This document shows, piece after piece, positions 26,419 to 35,278 of a stretch of 64,000 nt of DNA. The stretch lies in the NCBI RefSeq assembly GCF_009601055.1, contig NZ_WITI01000005.1, positions 1 through 64,000 on the forward strand. The letters run 5' to 3'. A program made the translations under genes and the position numbers. Each line of letters begins with the position of its first letter. Position 1 is the first letter of the stretch. Source of the DNA: Lactococcus sp. dk101. GTDB taxonomy: Bacteria > Bacillota > Bacilli > Lactobacillales > Streptococcaceae. Below the pieces are notes generated by a model. It saw only the letters and a program-made list of their open reading frames with translations, was not told where the DNA came from and did no database searches.

Positions 26419-27447
26419 TTATAACGAATATCTGATATTTAGTTTTGAGTCAATACAAGTTAATTCCACCAGTTGCTTTTCGCCATTGATTTGCGCCAAT
26501 AACTGGTCTGCTGCTTGGTACCCAATCGCTACTGGATTCTGTTCGATTGAAGTAATTCCTGGACTTACAAGATCAGCCCAGGAACCGTCATCGTATCCCA
26601 CTACACCAACTTGCTCAGGAATAAGAATGTTTTTTTCTTTCATAAGCTTAATGATGCCGTATAGTAATCCACCATTAAAAGTATAAATGACGGTTTTAAT
26701 ATCATCACGAATATCATCTCTTAGCTGTTCCCATAAATCGTCATCTCTCGCTATGATATCTCTAATCTCTGTTGTAATGACTTGCTTGACCTCGATATCT
26801 GAGTCAGCTAAAAGATTCATCATTCCTTTTAGACGATTTACTCGAGGTGTTGCATATTCTATTGGCGGTGAAACTACGATAACTCTTTGATATTGTTTAT
26901 CTAAAAAAAGCTGAGCAAGGTTTCTGGATTGGACAAAATTATCTGAAACCACAGCTGGCCATAAAAGCGGTTCAACGTAACGGTCAATTTGAACAACTGG
27001 ATACTGATTTCCTATAATCTGATAATCCGATGAATGCTTAGCTAATGGTTGAAGGATAATTCCGTCAACTTGTTCATCTAAAAGCTTGTTAACGTTTTTA
27101 AGCTCTCGTTCGCGATTAATATCTGAATCCATTATCAAAGTATGGTATTCCGTATTTTTCAGTCGATCCATTATGCCTTTTACCATACGTGATGTGTACG
27201 GATTTGAGATGTCAACAACCACGATTCCAATAATCGATGAATGCTGAGCCTTCAAAGCTCTCGCTTGTCTATTTGGTCGGTAGCCTGATTCTGTAATTAT
27301 TTTTTCAATCCTTAGACGTGTTTCTTCCGACATCCCATCATATTTATCGTTCAAAAACCTTGATACAGTTGTTTTTGATACTCCTGCTAAATTAGCAATA
27401 TCATTTATCGTTATTTTCTTATTCATATTATTTTCATTATACGACAT
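26419..27447 (-). CDS. LacI-family regulator, probable KdgR
   Basis: A 342-residue LacI/GalR repressor. The N-terminal helix-turn-helix is TINDIANLAGVSKTTVSRFLN, followed by a periplasmic-binding-protein-like effector domain (IGIVVVDISNPYTSRMVKG, VGVVGYDDGSW). It lies directly upstream of kduI on the same strand and probably represses the kdu/kdg genes through the twin sites at 26291-26315. The start is uncertain: ATG at 27447 or at 27426. Both lie 9-10 nt below possible -10 boxes and lack a good ribosome binding site. Confidence 0.8.
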   Translation of the reverse strand: MSYNENNMNKKITINDIANLAGVSKTTVSRFLNDKYDGMSEETRLRIEKIITESGYRPNRQARALKAQHSSIIGIVVVDISNPYTSRMVKGIMDRLKNTEYHTLIMDSDINRERELKNVNKLLDEQVDGIILQPLAKHSSDYQIIGNQYPVVQIDRYVEPLLWPAVVSDNFVQSRNLAQLFLDKQYQRVIVVSPPIEYATPRVNRLKGMMNLLADSDIEVKQVITTEIRDIIARDDDLWEQLRDDIRDDIKTVIYTFNGGLLYGIIKLMKEKNILIPEQVGVVGYDDGSWADLVSPGITSIEQNPVAIGYQAADQLLAQINGEKQLVELTCIDSKLNIRYSL

Positions 27448-27550
27448 TTTCTTTCGAATTTTATCATAATTATCTTATCTGATTTTTTGGTAATTCTGTC
27501 AGTTCTGATAGAATTTTTGTACTCTCTAAAAGCTAATACAAATTATAACA

Positions 27551-27581
27551 AAAAAAGAGACCGTTTTGCCTCTTTTTTTAT
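27551..27581 (-). terminator. Terminator of gntP
   Basis: AAAAAGAGGC... pairs with ...CTCTTTTTTT on the minus strand immediately after the permease stop codon. The stem is AT-rich with a GAG/CTC core. Confidence 0.55.
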
Positions 27582-27586
27582 TATTA

Positions 27587-29002
27587 TTATTTAACAAATA
27601 CACTAATCAACATAACCATACCCAACCCAACAACAGCGATGATTGTTTCAAGGACTGTCCATGTTTTCAGGGTTTGTTTAACATCAAGGTCAAAGTATTC
27701 TTTGAACATCCAGAAGCCTGCGTCATTGACGTGACTACAAGCAATCGAACCTGCACCAATGGCAAGAACCATCAGAGCTGCCATATTTGGTGACATATTT
27801 GCCATCATTGGTTGAACGAGACCTGCGGCTGTCAGTGCTGCCACGGTTGCTGATCCTAAAGCAATACGTAAAATAACTGTGATAATCCACGCTAAAATCA
27901 ATGGTGACAAGCTTGATCCTTTAAACATTTCAGAGATTTGAGCAGAGATACCGCCGTCAATCAAAATTTGTTTCAGAGCTGCACCACCACCGATGACAAG
28001 GAGTAACATTGCGATTGATTTGACTGATTCAACAACTGTTTCCATCATTTCTGATGTCTTTTTATTTTGTTTCCAGCCCATTGTCCAGAGGGCAAAGAGC
28101 AATGAAATCACCATGGCTGAAACTGGATTTCCGAGGAACATCATAACATTTTCAATAAAGCTTGTTGGATATGTCGTTGTTGTAACCACTTTTCCAGCTT
28201 TAATTGCACTTGATGTTGCTGCGGCAAATGGTTTCCCATTATTGTAAATAATGGAATAAACAGTACTGATAGCCATCAAAATCACTGGCATCAAGGCTGT
28301 CAGAATTGACAGTCCGAAAGATGGCGTTTCTTCAAGTTTCCATTTTTTGATTTCACCAAATGCGGACAATTTTGTTTTGATAACAAAGGCTTCAGGTACC
28401 CATTTACGAGCAATTTTAGTAAAGACTGGGCCTGCGATAATGACACTTGGAATGGCAGCAATAATCCCGAATAAAAGAACTGTACCGGGATTGGCACCTA
28501 AGGCACCGGCAATCGCGATTGGAGCTGGGTGAGGTGGCAGGAAGCCGTGTGTTACTGAAAGTCCAGCGGCCATTGGAATACCCAAGTAAATCAATGGTAC
28601 TGATGCTTCAAGTGCGACTGCAAAAACAATAGGAATTAACAAGACCATGCCGACTTCAAAGAAGAGCGCAATCCCAATGATAAAGCTGGCAACCATAATA
28701 GCCCATTGAATTCGCTTCTTACCAAAGCTGTTAATCAATGTTTTAGCGATACGATAAGCACCACCGGCATCCGCAATCAAACGACCAAGCATGGCACCAA
28801 AACCAAAGACAATCGCGAGTTCGCCCAGTGAGCCACCAATCCCATTTTGAATGGAAACAGGGATTTGTCCCAAAGGCATTCCAAGACCAAGTCCAACTAA
28901 AACTGAAACAACAATCAAAGAGATAAAAGTGTTCATTTTGAACTTGATAATCATGACAAGAAGTATTAAAACTCCAATTAAAAGTACGAGTAAATCAAGC
29001 AT
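27587..29002 (-). CDS. gntP: Gluconate permease, GntP family
   Basis: A 471-residue transporter with twelve to fourteen hydrophobic segments. LGGSLGELAIVFGFGAMLGRL-type helices, SVTHGFLPPHPAPIAIA and LALGSATVAALTAAGL are hallmarks of the GntP gluconate:proton symporters. It is upstream-neighboured by gntK and gnd on the same strand, giving the full uptake and phosphorylation route. A weak cre-like TGTAAGCGTATTAT sequence lies just before the gene. A one-mismatch version of the GTCAG palindrome is at 28299. Confidence 0.92.
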   Translation of the reverse strand: MLDLLVLLIGVLILLVMIIKFKMNTFISLIVVSVLVGLGLGMPLGQIPVSIQNGIGGSLGELAIVFGFGAMLGRLIADAGGAYRIAKTLINSFGKKRIQWAIMVASFIIGIALFFEVGMVLLIPIVFAVALEASVPLIYLGIPMAAGLSVTHGFLPPHPAPIAIAGALGANPGTVLLFGIIAAIPSVIIAGPVFTKIARKWVPEAFVIKTKLSAFGEIKKWKLEETPSFGLSILTALMPVILMAISTVYSIIYNNGKPFAAATSSAIKAGKVVTTTTYPTSFIENVMMFLGNPVSAMVISLLFALWTMGWKQNKKTSEMMETVVESVKSIAMLLLVIGGGAALKQILIDGGISAQISEMFKGSSLSPLILAWIITVILRIALGSATVAALTAAGLVQPMMANMSPNMAALMVLAIGAGSIACSHVNDAGFWMFKEYFDLDVKQTLKTWTVLETIIAVVGLGMVMLISVFVK

Positions 29003-29085
29003 TTAAGCTATCCTCCATAATATTTTAAATAATAATACGCTTACATTTTATGCTTAAAATCAATCCCAAATCAATGGGATAAATT

Positions 29086-30597
29086 TTATTTTGTTTCTTC
29101 CAACCAGCGTTGGAAATTCGAGATATTGGTATATTCTTGGTTCATTGTTCGAGCCAAACGAATAAAGATGGGTGTTAATTCTCGGTAAATATCAAAGTTT
29201 TGTCCATCTGGCTGATAAGAATGTGAACTTCCAACCATGTCATCAATGACAGAAAGGCTGTCAACAATTCCAAGTGCTTTTTCAGCCATGACAACTGCTG
29301 CAAGACAGCCTGCTTCTCTACTTTCAGGGACATTTATTGGCTGTTCAAAAATATCTGAAAGAATTTGTATCCACAGTTCTGAGCTGGTGAACCCGCCTGT
29401 TGCTTGAATCTGATTGAGTTCTCCTGTGACTTCAATCAAACTTAGAGCAACCATATAGAGATTGAACATGACGCCCTCTAGGACGCTCCTAGCCATGTGT
29501 TCACGCTTGTGGCTATAGTTCAACCCAAAGAACGATCCGCGTGCGTTAGCGTCCCAAATAGGAGCACGTTCGCCACCTAAATAAGGATGGAACAATAATC
29601 CATTTGCTCCTGCACCCGCCTTCTGTGCCAGCTCTGTAATTTCATCAAAGCTTAATTTGCCATCAAAAAGCGAATCTCGTACCCAACGATAAACGTCTCC
29701 GCCAGAGTTGACCGGCCCCCCAACGACCCAGTGCTCTTTATCCAAGGCGTAGGTAAATGTTCTCGCCTTGCTGTCTGTTTTCGGTTGATCTGTAACCACA
29801 CGAATGGCACCAGATGTCCCAATCGTAATCGCAGCAACACCTGGTTTTATGGCATTTACACCCAGATTTGAAAGTGGCCCATCTGCAGCACCCCATACAA
29901 ATTTAGTATCCACTGGAATTCCCATTTTCATGGCAAATTCATGCTTCATTCCTTGTTCAATTTCGTATGGTTCTACAACTTGCGGAAGCTGAGCTTTCTT
30001 GAGTCCTGTAAGTTCAAGTGCTTCTTCATCCCAGTCCAAATTAAAGATATTGAAAAGTCCTGTTCCTGTCGCAATGGATAAGTCCATCTTATTGACATCA
30101 AACAAGCGTCCAAAAATATAACCTTTGATGTCTAAATAATGTTTGGCTTGTGCAAAAATGTCTGCTTTTTCATTTTTCAACCAGAGCAGTTTAGACAAGG
30201 GTGCCATCGGATGAATGGGTGTCCCTGTCCGCTGATAAATCTCAAAACCTTTCCCTGATGCTTTCAACTCTTCTGTGTATTTAACCGCACGCGTATCCGC
30301 CCACGTGATGACTTCTGTCAGCTCACACCACTCTTCTGTCAGTGCAATTAAGCTATGCATTTGTGAGCTAAAAGATACTGCTAACAGCTCATCTGTTTCA
30401 TTTAGATTGATCGAAACTTCCCGAATTGTCACAAGTACCGCATCAAAAATATCTTGGTAGCTTTCTTCTGCCATTCCTGACAAATCACGGTGCAAATCAT
30501 ACGCCTGACTGCTATTTGCAACAATCTCGCCGTTCACTTTAAACAAAACAGCTTTGGTTGCAGTCGTTCCTAAATCAACTCCGATAAGATACTGCAT
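29086..30597 (-). CDS. gntK: Gluconokinase (FGGY family)
   Basis: A 503-residue FGGY kinase. The N-terminal GVDLGTTATKAVLF is the phosphate-binding signature. WADTRA, GTSGAIRV and GGERAPIWD follow in FGGY order, and QATGGFTSSELW is near residue 405. It makes 6-phosphogluconate from gluconate. AAAGGAG is better spaced for the second of two adjacent ATGs. The gene sits between gnd and gntP. Other FGGY substrates are possible but the context favours gluconate. Confidence 0.9.
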   Translation of the reverse strand: MQYLIGVDLGTTATKAVLFKVNGEIVANSSQAYDLHRDLSGMAEESYQDIFDAVLVTIREVSINLNETDELLAVSFSSQMHSLIALTEEWCELTEVITWADTRAVKYTEELKASGKGFEIYQRTGTPIHPMAPLSKLLWLKNEKADIFAQAKHYLDIKGYIFGRLFDVNKMDLSIATGTGLFNIFNLDWDEEALELTGLKKAQLPQVVEPYEIEQGMKHEFAMKMGIPVDTKFVWGAADGPLSNLGVNAIKPGVAAITIGTSGAIRVVTDQPKTDSKARTFTYALDKEHWVVGGPVNSGGDVYRWVRDSLFDGKLSFDEITELAQKAGAGANGLLFHPYLGGERAPIWDANARGSFFGLNYSHKREHMARSVLEGVMFNLYMVALSLIEVTGELNQIQATGGFTSSELWIQILSDIFEQPINVPESREAGCLAAVVMAEKALGIVDSLSVIDDMVGSSHSYQPDGQNFDIYRELTPIFIRLARTMNQEYTNISNFQRWLEETK

Positions 30598-30718
30598 CAT
30601 TTCTCCTTTACACCACTGGCTTCACTAAAATGAGTGATTCCACTTATTTTAAATTCATTGTACCGCTTACATTTTTCTTGTAAAATTTCATCGAACTTGC
30701 ATTCGATGAGCTTTTTTA

Positions 30719-31627
30719 TTATTTACTTTTTGTTACGTCGTGTCCACCAAAACCATTTCGGAGGGCAGCAACGACTTTTCCAGTCATTGTATCGTCTTGA
30801 AGGCTACGATTACGCATCATCAATGACAAGGCAATAACAGGAGCTGGAACAGCTAAATCAAGGCTTTCTTCGATTGTCCATTTGCCTTCACCTGACGCTT
30901 GAACACGTCCTGCGATTGCATCAAGTTTAGGATCTTTAGCGAATTGTTCTTCCGCAAGTTCCATCAACCAGCCACGAATTACTGAACCGTGGTTCCAAAG
31001 TTTAGCAACAGCTTCATAATCATAGTCAAAATCTGAAGCTTCAAGGATTTCAAATCCTTCAGCAATGGCTTGCATCATGCCGTATTCAATCCCGTTGTGA
31101 ATCATTTTGAGATAGTGACCTGAACCAAGTTTTCCTGTATAAAGATAACCATCTTCTTGTGCCAAAGCTGCAAAAATAGGTTCAATCACTGTCCATGCCG
31201 CTTTATCATCGCCACCGACCATAAAGTTTCCGCCATTACGAGCGCCGTCCATGCCGCCTGAAGTTCCAGCATCAAAGAATTTTATTCCTTTTTCGCTCAA
31301 GAATTCATTTTGAACAAGATTGTCTTTGTAATTTGAGTTTCCGCCATCAATCAAAATATCGCCAGCAGTTAATTTTTCTGAGAGCATTTCAATTGTTGAG
31401 TTGGTTGCCTTTCCAGCAGGAACCATTACCCATACAATTTTTGGTGTTGGCAATTCTGAAAGCATTGCATCAATCGTCGTCACACCTGTAATGTGTTCTG
31501 AGTATTGATTTGCTTCTTGCACGGCAGTTTCATTGAGGTCGTAAGCAACCACATCAATGCCATTGTCCGCTGCATTTTTAGCAAGGTTCAATCCCATTTT
31601 TCCAAGACCAATAATCGCGAATTTCAT
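30719..31627 (-). CDS. gnd: 6-phosphogluconate dehydrogenase, decarboxylating (short GntZ type)
   Basis: About 302 residues from the ATG at 31627, the length of the short, often NAD-dependent GntZ/YqeC group rather than the 470-residue enzyme. The N-terminal FAIIGLGKMGLNLA is the dinucleotide-binding motif, DGGNSNYKDN and GTSGGMDGA are active-site segments and LKMIHNGIEYGMM carries the catalytic Lys. It oxidises 6-phosphogluconate to ribulose 5-phosphate and CO2. The upstream 30 codons cover the promoter and are not coding; AAAGGAA serves the chosen start. Confidence 0.9.
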   Translation of the reverse strand: MKFAIIGLGKMGLNLAKNAADNGIDVVAYDLNETAVQEANQYSEHITGVTTIDAMLSELPTPKIVWVMVPAGKATNSTIEMLSEKLTAGDILIDGGNSNYKDNLVQNEFLSEKGIKFFDAGTSGGMDGARNGGNFMVGGDDKAAWTVIEPIFAALAQEDGYLYTGKLGSGHYLKMIHNGIEYGMMQAIAEGFEILEASDFDYDYEAVAKLWNHGSVIRGWLMELAEEQFAKDPKLDAIAGRVQASGEGKWTIEESLDLAVPAPVIALSLMMRNRSLQDDTMTGKVVAALRNGFGGHDVTKSK

Positions 31628-31661
31628 TTCTTTGTTTCCTTTTTCGTTTATTCCTAAAAAT

Positions 31662-31690
31662 ATTATACGTAAATTATTTTCATTTGTCAA
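31662..31690 (-). promoter_or_regulatory. Consensus promoter of the gnd-gntK-gntP operon
   Basis: TTGACA (31685-31690), 17 bp, TATAAT (31662-31667) on the minus strand: a perfect sigma-A promoter. Confidence 0.85.
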
Positions 31691-31697
31691 ATAATTT
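31671..31697. promoter_or_regulatory. Inverted repeat over the gnd promoter
   Basis: AAATTATTT (31671-31679) and AAATAATTT (31689-31697) are 9-bp arms separated by 9 bp. They cover the -35 box, a plausible binding site for the divergent RpiR regulator. Confidence 0.5.
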
Positions 31698-31737
31698 GAT
31701 GTAAAAAATTTACTCATAATAAAACTCTTCTTTTACA

Positions 31738-31765
31738 TTGTCCAAAAGGGCTTCTGTGATATAAT
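31738..31765 (+). promoter_or_regulatory. Promoter of the rpiR-type gene
   Basis: TTGTCC (31738-31743), 16 bp, TG-A-TATAAT with the -10 at 31760-31765. It is followed by an AAAGGAG ribosome binding site. Confidence 0.6.
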
Positions 31766-31787
31766 ATAAAGCAAAGGAGCACACTGT

Positions 31788-32630
31788 ATGAGGACTTTAG
31801 TATCACGCATCAATAGTTATTATGACGGTTTGAGCAAGGCAGACCAAAAAATATCTGACTTTTTACTTGAAAATATTGATTCTGCTGCGCGCTTGTCAAT
31901 TCAAGAATTCGCTGAAGAAATCTCTGTCTCCACAGCAACAATTTCGCGCTATGCGAAGAAAATAGGCTTTAATTCGTTCCAAGAATTAAAATTGGCCATT
32001 CATGCGACTGACCAAAAGCAAGAAAACAACTTTTTCAGCGAGCTTTCACCCGATGATAGCAATATGGATATTCTCAACAAGAGTTTTAAGAGTAACATTT
32101 CCTCACTCAATTCGACCTTGCAACTGATTTCTGAAAAAGATTTACAAAAAGCCTTGAATCTTCTCTTAAAAGCAGATACAGTCGGCTTTTTTGGACTTGG
32201 TGGTTCAAATACGATTGCCAATTTGGCATTTCACAAATTCATTCGAATGCCTGTGAAAACAGTATTTCACCAAGATTTTCATTATCAACAAATGCTAGCA
32301 ACCAAGCTGACAAAACACGATTGCGCCTTTGTCATTTCACATACTGGCCGCAACAGAGATACCATGCGTATTGTGGAAATTTTAAAAAATCACAAGGTTC
32401 CCATCATCGGCATTACTTCTTTTGCAAATTCAGCACTTGCTGTCAGCTCTGACATTGCCTTGGTTTCTGTTTCTGAGGAAATCTCTTTCCGTCCAGAAGC
32501 CGTCGCATCAACAGTTTCTCAAATCAGCATTCTTGATGCGATTTCCATGATGTATGGCATGCAAAGTCAAGACCAAACTGACCATACTATTCAAGACATT
32601 CGAGAAACAATCAAAAAATCACGTCTCTAA
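31788..32630 (+). CDS. RpiR/MurR-family regulator, probable gluconate operon regulator
   Basis: A 280-residue protein. The N-terminal RpiR-type helix-turn-helix has LSIQEFAEEISVSTATISRYAKK near residues 42-62. A C-terminal SIS sugar-phosphate-binding domain follows (FFGLGGSNTIANLAFHKF, FVISHTGRNRDTMRI). It probably senses 6-phosphogluconate and controls the divergent gnd-gntK-gntP operon (inference from position). A GTCAGCTCTGAC palindrome at 32442 encodes V-S-S-D. Confidence 0.88.
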   Translation: MRTLVSRINSYYDGLSKADQKISDFLLENIDSAARLSIQEFAEEISVSTATISRYAKKIGFNSFQELKLAIHATDQKQENNFFSELSPDDSNMDILNKSFKSNISSLNSTLQLISEKDLQKALNLLLKADTVGFFGLGGSNTIANLAFHKFIRMPVKTVFHQDFHYQQMLATKLTKHDCAFVISHTGRNRDTMRIVEILKNHKVPIIGITSFANSALAVSSDIALVSVSEEISFRPEAVASTVSQISILDAISMMYGMQSQDQTDHTIQDIRETIKKSRL

Positions 32631-32667
32631 TCATATCTATGTTAAGCTTTTAGAACGGAGGTAAAAT

Positions 32668-32976
32668 ATGGCATTCACAAATTCACGTCAACGTTTTGCA
32701 AGTTTCAGCACCGTTGCTTCTATTCCTGGCGAAGTAATCGATGCATTTTGGTATATCATTGATTACCAGCTAAAAAATGTATTTCCACTTGGCGAAGTGA
32801 TTGATTTTCAGCTCATCAACTCTGACGGACTCTTGTCCATTCGCTTCAGTCAAAAAAATGACCCAACGACAATCACAGTTGATTTCGATTATCCATTCAA
32901 CCATGATTGGCCAACACTTTTTCACGCCGTTGATAATAAAGGACGCGAAACAATCGTCACAGATAAAGAAATATGA
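32668..32976 (+). CDS. DUF960 family protein
   Basis: A 102-residue soluble protein. The segments NSRQRFASFSTVASIPGEVI and DAFWYIIDYQLKNVF match the DUF960 family of lactic acid bacteria and staphylococci. No function is assigned to the family. A strong GGAGG ribosome binding site precedes the ATG. It follows the RpiR-type gene by 37 bp and may be read from the same transcript. Confidence 0.8.
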   Translation: MAFTNSRQRFASFSTVASIPGEVIDAFWYIIDYQLKNVFPLGEVIDFQLINSDGLLSIRFSQKNDPTTITVDFDYPFNHDWPTLFHAVDNKGRETIVTDKEI

Positions 32977-33005
32977 AAAAAATGTGAAATTACTTTCACA
33001 TTTTT
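32977..33005. terminator. Bidirectional terminator
   Basis: AAATGTGAAA and TTTCACATTT arms around TTAC, flanked by A and T runs, between the convergent DUF960 and phosphoesterase genes. Confidence 0.8.
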
Positions 33006-33814
33006 TATATTTCATAATAAACTATTTCTGGGACAACACCAATTCTGATGGGTAAGAAAGTCAATCCAATCCCGCTGTTAACATACAAGCTGGTTTTTTC
33101 ATTGATTTCATACTTTCCTTTGTCAAAATATTTTGAGCCTTTGTTATGCAAACGGAAATTGCCGATTCGAATTTGTCCACCATGACTATGCCCCGCAATG
33201 ATCAAATCAAATGCCTTCAGTTGCTCTAGCTGGATCAACGAGTCTGGTTCATGAACCATCAGCAGTGAAAAATCAGCTTCTTGCGGATAAATCGCAAAAT
33301 CTGGGACTCCTTCACGCATATCATCAATGCCTGAAATGCATATTTTTCCAGTCGGCTGAGCGTAGTTCGCATTGTGTGATTTGGATAAGACTTCAGAACG
33401 GTTGTTGACAATCGTGAAGCCTGATTTTTCTAAAATTTCTCTCACAAAATGAGAATTATTATCTTCAAAATCATGATTACCAAATATAGCAAACTTTCCG
33501 AGAGGTGCTGTCAGCTCTGACAAGACCTCGATATAAGCCGTCAAATCCCGTTCCTTTGCCCAAGACACCTTATCAAAAAGATCCCCTGTAAACAAAATAA
33601 TATCTGGCTGATTTTCTTCGATATTTTTGGCAAATTTTTTCAAACGTCTGGCAGTGGTATGCCAAGTAAAATGGGTATCCGTAAATTGAGCAATTTTCAG
33701 ACCCTGACCTCTGTCATAATCAATCGTCCGCACACGCATCAAATGTGGCTCAACAAAGATACCGTAAAGCAACAATAGCACAAGTGCTATTAAAATTATA
33801 ATAATCCAAGTCAT
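33005..33814 (-). CDS. Membrane-anchored metallophosphoesterase (YkuE-like)
   Basis: A 269-residue protein with an N-terminal membrane segment (IIIILIALVLLLLYGIF) and a calcineurin-like phosphoesterase domain. Metal-binding motifs are FTDTHF (D-x-H), FTGDLFD (GD), IFGNHDFE (GNHD) and GHSHGGQ (GHxH), in the right order. Related proteins act on membrane lipid or nucleotide phosphates; the substrate here is unknown. The ATG is six nucleotides below a TG-A-TAAAAT box. A GTCAGCTCTGAC palindrome encodes S-E-L-T. Confidence 0.88.
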   Translation of the reverse strand: MTWIIIILIALVLLLLYGIFVEPHLMRVRTIDYDRGQGLKIAQFTDTHFTWHTTARRLKKFAKNIEENQPDIILFTGDLFDKVSWAKERDLTAYIEVLSELTAPLGKFAIFGNHDFEDNNSHFVREILEKSGFTIVNNRSEVLSKSHNANYAQPTGKICISGIDDMREGVPDFAIYPQEADFSLLMVHEPDSLIQLEQLKAFDLIIAGHSHGGQIRIGNFRLHNKGSKYFDKGKYEINEKTSLYVNSGIGLTFLPIRIGVVPEIVYYEI

Positions 33815-33820
33815 TGTTCT

Positions 33821-33829
33821 ATTTTATCA
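33821..33829 (-). promoter_or_regulatory. Extended -10 box of the phosphoesterase gene, predicted leaderless
   Basis: TG-A-TAAAAT with TAAAAT at 33821-33826, six bases before the ATG at 33814. Confidence 0.5.
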
Positions 33830-33881
33830 CAAATGCAAAAAAATTAAAGAAATACATTTTTGTCAGTGCTGACAGCACAAA

Positions 33882-33905
33882 AAAAGACATCAAATAATGT
33901 CTTTT
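33882..33905 (-). terminator. Terminator of the rpsF-ssb-rpsR operon
   Basis: AAAAGACAT and ATGTCTTTT arms with a T run on the minus strand, just after rpsR. A GTCAGTGCTGAC palindrome (33862-33873) follows immediately. Confidence 0.75.
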
Positions 33906-33914
33906 GTTCATTTC

Positions 33915-34160
33915 TTAGTTTTCGCTTGATGCTACGAATGGAAGCAATGCCATTACACGAGCGCGTTTGATAGCTGTAACCACTTTACGTTGGTTTTTAG
34001 CTGAAGTACCAGTAACGCGACGTGGCAAGATTTTACCACTTTCAGAAATAAAGTGTTTCAAAGTTTCAACGTCTTTGTAGTCAACAACTTCAATTTTGTT
34101 AGCTGCAATAAAGTCAACTTTTTTACGACGTTTGAAGTTATTACGTTTTTGGAAAGCCAT
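33915..34160 (-). CDS. rpsR: Ribosomal protein S18
   Basis: An 81-residue basic protein that binds 16S rRNA with S6 in the small-subunit platform. The C-terminal half ([20 protein letters not shown], then [18 protein letters not shown]) is the S18 signature. It is the last gene of the conserved rpsF-ssb-rpsR operon, 43 bp after ssb. Confidence 0.97.
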   Translation of the reverse strand: MAFQKRNNFKRRKKVDFIAANKIEVVDYKDVETLKHFISESGKILPRRVTGTSAKNQRKVVTAIKRARVMALLPFVASSEN

Positions 34161-34203
34161 ATTTTTTCTCCTTATATTATTCTTTGTTTTCTAATTTTTT
34201 AAA

Positions 34204-34689
34204 TTAGAATGGAAGATCATCATCCGAAATTTCCATTGGTGAGCCACCAGCAAATGGGTCTGCATCACGAGAGAAATTTGGTGTTGAATTTGTTGAATTA
34301 TTTGATGTATTCGTTGGGCGGTTTTGTTGTGGTGCAGAATATGAACCAGTATTTCCACCTTCGCGTACTTGACGACTTTCAAGCATTTGGAAATTATCAG
34401 CAATCACTTCAGTAACGTAAACACGTTGACCTTGTTGATTTTCATAATTACGAACTTGGATTGAACCCGTTACACCAATCAATGCGCCTTTTTTAGCCCA
34501 ATTTGCCAAATTTTCAGCAGATTGACGCCAAATCACACAGTTGATGAAATCAGCTTCACGTTCTCCATTTGCATTTTTGAAACGACGATTGACAGCCACT
34601 GTAAATGTTGCAACAGCAACGTTTGATGGTGTATATCGAAGTTCTGGGTCGCGCACAAGACGACCAACTAAAACAACATTATTTATCAT
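34204..34689 (-). CDS. ssb: Single-stranded DNA-binding protein
   Basis: A 161-residue SSB. The OB-fold occupies residues 1-110 ([19 protein letters not shown], then [17 protein letters not shown]). A Gln/Asn/Ser-rich linker follows, and the acidic tip ISDDDLPF that recruits partner proteins ends the chain. It protects ssDNA in replication, repair and recombination. It lies between the two ribosomal genes, the usual Firmicutes arrangement. Confidence 0.97.
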   Translation of the reverse strand: MINNVVLVGRLVRDPELRYTPSNVAVATFTVAVNRRFKNANGEREADFINCVIWRQSAENLANWAKKGALIGVTGSIQVRNYENQQGQRVYVTEVIADNFQMLESRQVREGGNTGSYSAPQQNRPTNTSNNSTNSTPNFSRDADPFAGGSPMEISDDDLPF

Positions 34690-34737
34690 CTAATCCTCCA
34701 GTGCTTCCTTTAGGAAGCGACATCCAGTAGTAGTTAA

Positions 34738-35031
34738 TTAAGCTTCTACTTTAACAATCATGTGACGAAGAATGTCGTCGTTGATTTTAGCAAGACGGTC
34801 GAATTCACTTGTAGCTTCTGAAGTTGTTTCAGCTTCAAGAGTTATGACGTGGTACAAACCTTCGCGGAAATCGTTGATTTCGTAAGCAAGTTTGCGTTTT
34901 TCCCAGTCTTTAGACTCAACGTTAACGGCACCATTGCTTGTTAAGATTTCATCGAAACGTGCAACAAGGGCATTTTTTGCTTCTTCATCAATGTTTGGAC
35001 GAATAATGTAAAGAATTTCGTATTTTGTCAT
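34738..35031 (-). CDS. rpsF: Ribosomal protein S6
   Basis: About 97 residues from [12 protein letters not shown]. It is a ferredoxin-fold protein of the 30S subunit that pairs with S18. The segments [21 protein letters not shown]-like (here [16 protein letters not shown]) and the C-terminal [10 protein letters not shown] are typical. The longer frame upstream covers the leader; AAGGAGG at the right distance fixes the ATG at 35031. First gene of the operon. Confidence 0.96.
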   Translation of the reverse strand: MTKYEILYIIRPNIDEEAKNALVARFDEILTSNGAVNVESKDWEKRKLAYEINDFREGLYHVITLEAETTSEATSEFDRLAKINDDILRHMIVKVEA

Positions 35032-35047
35032 CGATTTTTCCTCCTTT

Positions 35048-35076
35048 TGGACTAATGACGTAGGTTGGAGCCTACG
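35048..35076 (-). promoter_or_regulatory. rpsF leader hairpin, possible S6:S18 autoregulatory site
   Basis: The minus strand forms GCGTAGG / CCTACGT around a short CTCCAA loop between the promoter and the rpsF ribosome binding site. In many bacteria S6:S18 binds a leader motif upstream of rpsF. I cannot confirm that this hairpin has the required bulge. Confidence 0.4.
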
Positions 35077-35106
35077 CAAGATGTGATATTTTTACCACAA
35101 TTAGTA

Positions 35107-35135
35107 ATTATATCAGAATTGTCCTCTTTTGGCAA
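35107..35135 (-). promoter_or_regulatory. Promoter of rpsF-ssb-rpsR
   Basis: TTGCCA (35130-35135), 17 bp, TG-A-TATAAT with the -10 at 35107-35112 on the minus strand. Confidence 0.8.
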
Positions 35136-35278
35136 GTTTTTGCCTTGATTTTTCGCCTATTTCATCCAAAAAATATAATTTAGTTTTCTATGATTGCATT
35201 TTCGCTAACTAATTTGCTTTATTGTTACCTTAATGATATATTTGAAATATAACAAATAAACAGTTGAAGGAGACTGCT

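Noticed and set aside
30660-30680. cre site upstream of gntK (TGTAAGCGGTACAA)
   Set aside because: Off by one position from the cre consensus at its end; too weak to list beside the stronger sites.
30719-31717. 30-codon N-terminal extension of gnd
   Set aside because: It would translate through a perfect TTGACA/TATAAT promoter, and the conserved protein starts at the ATG with AAAGGAA.
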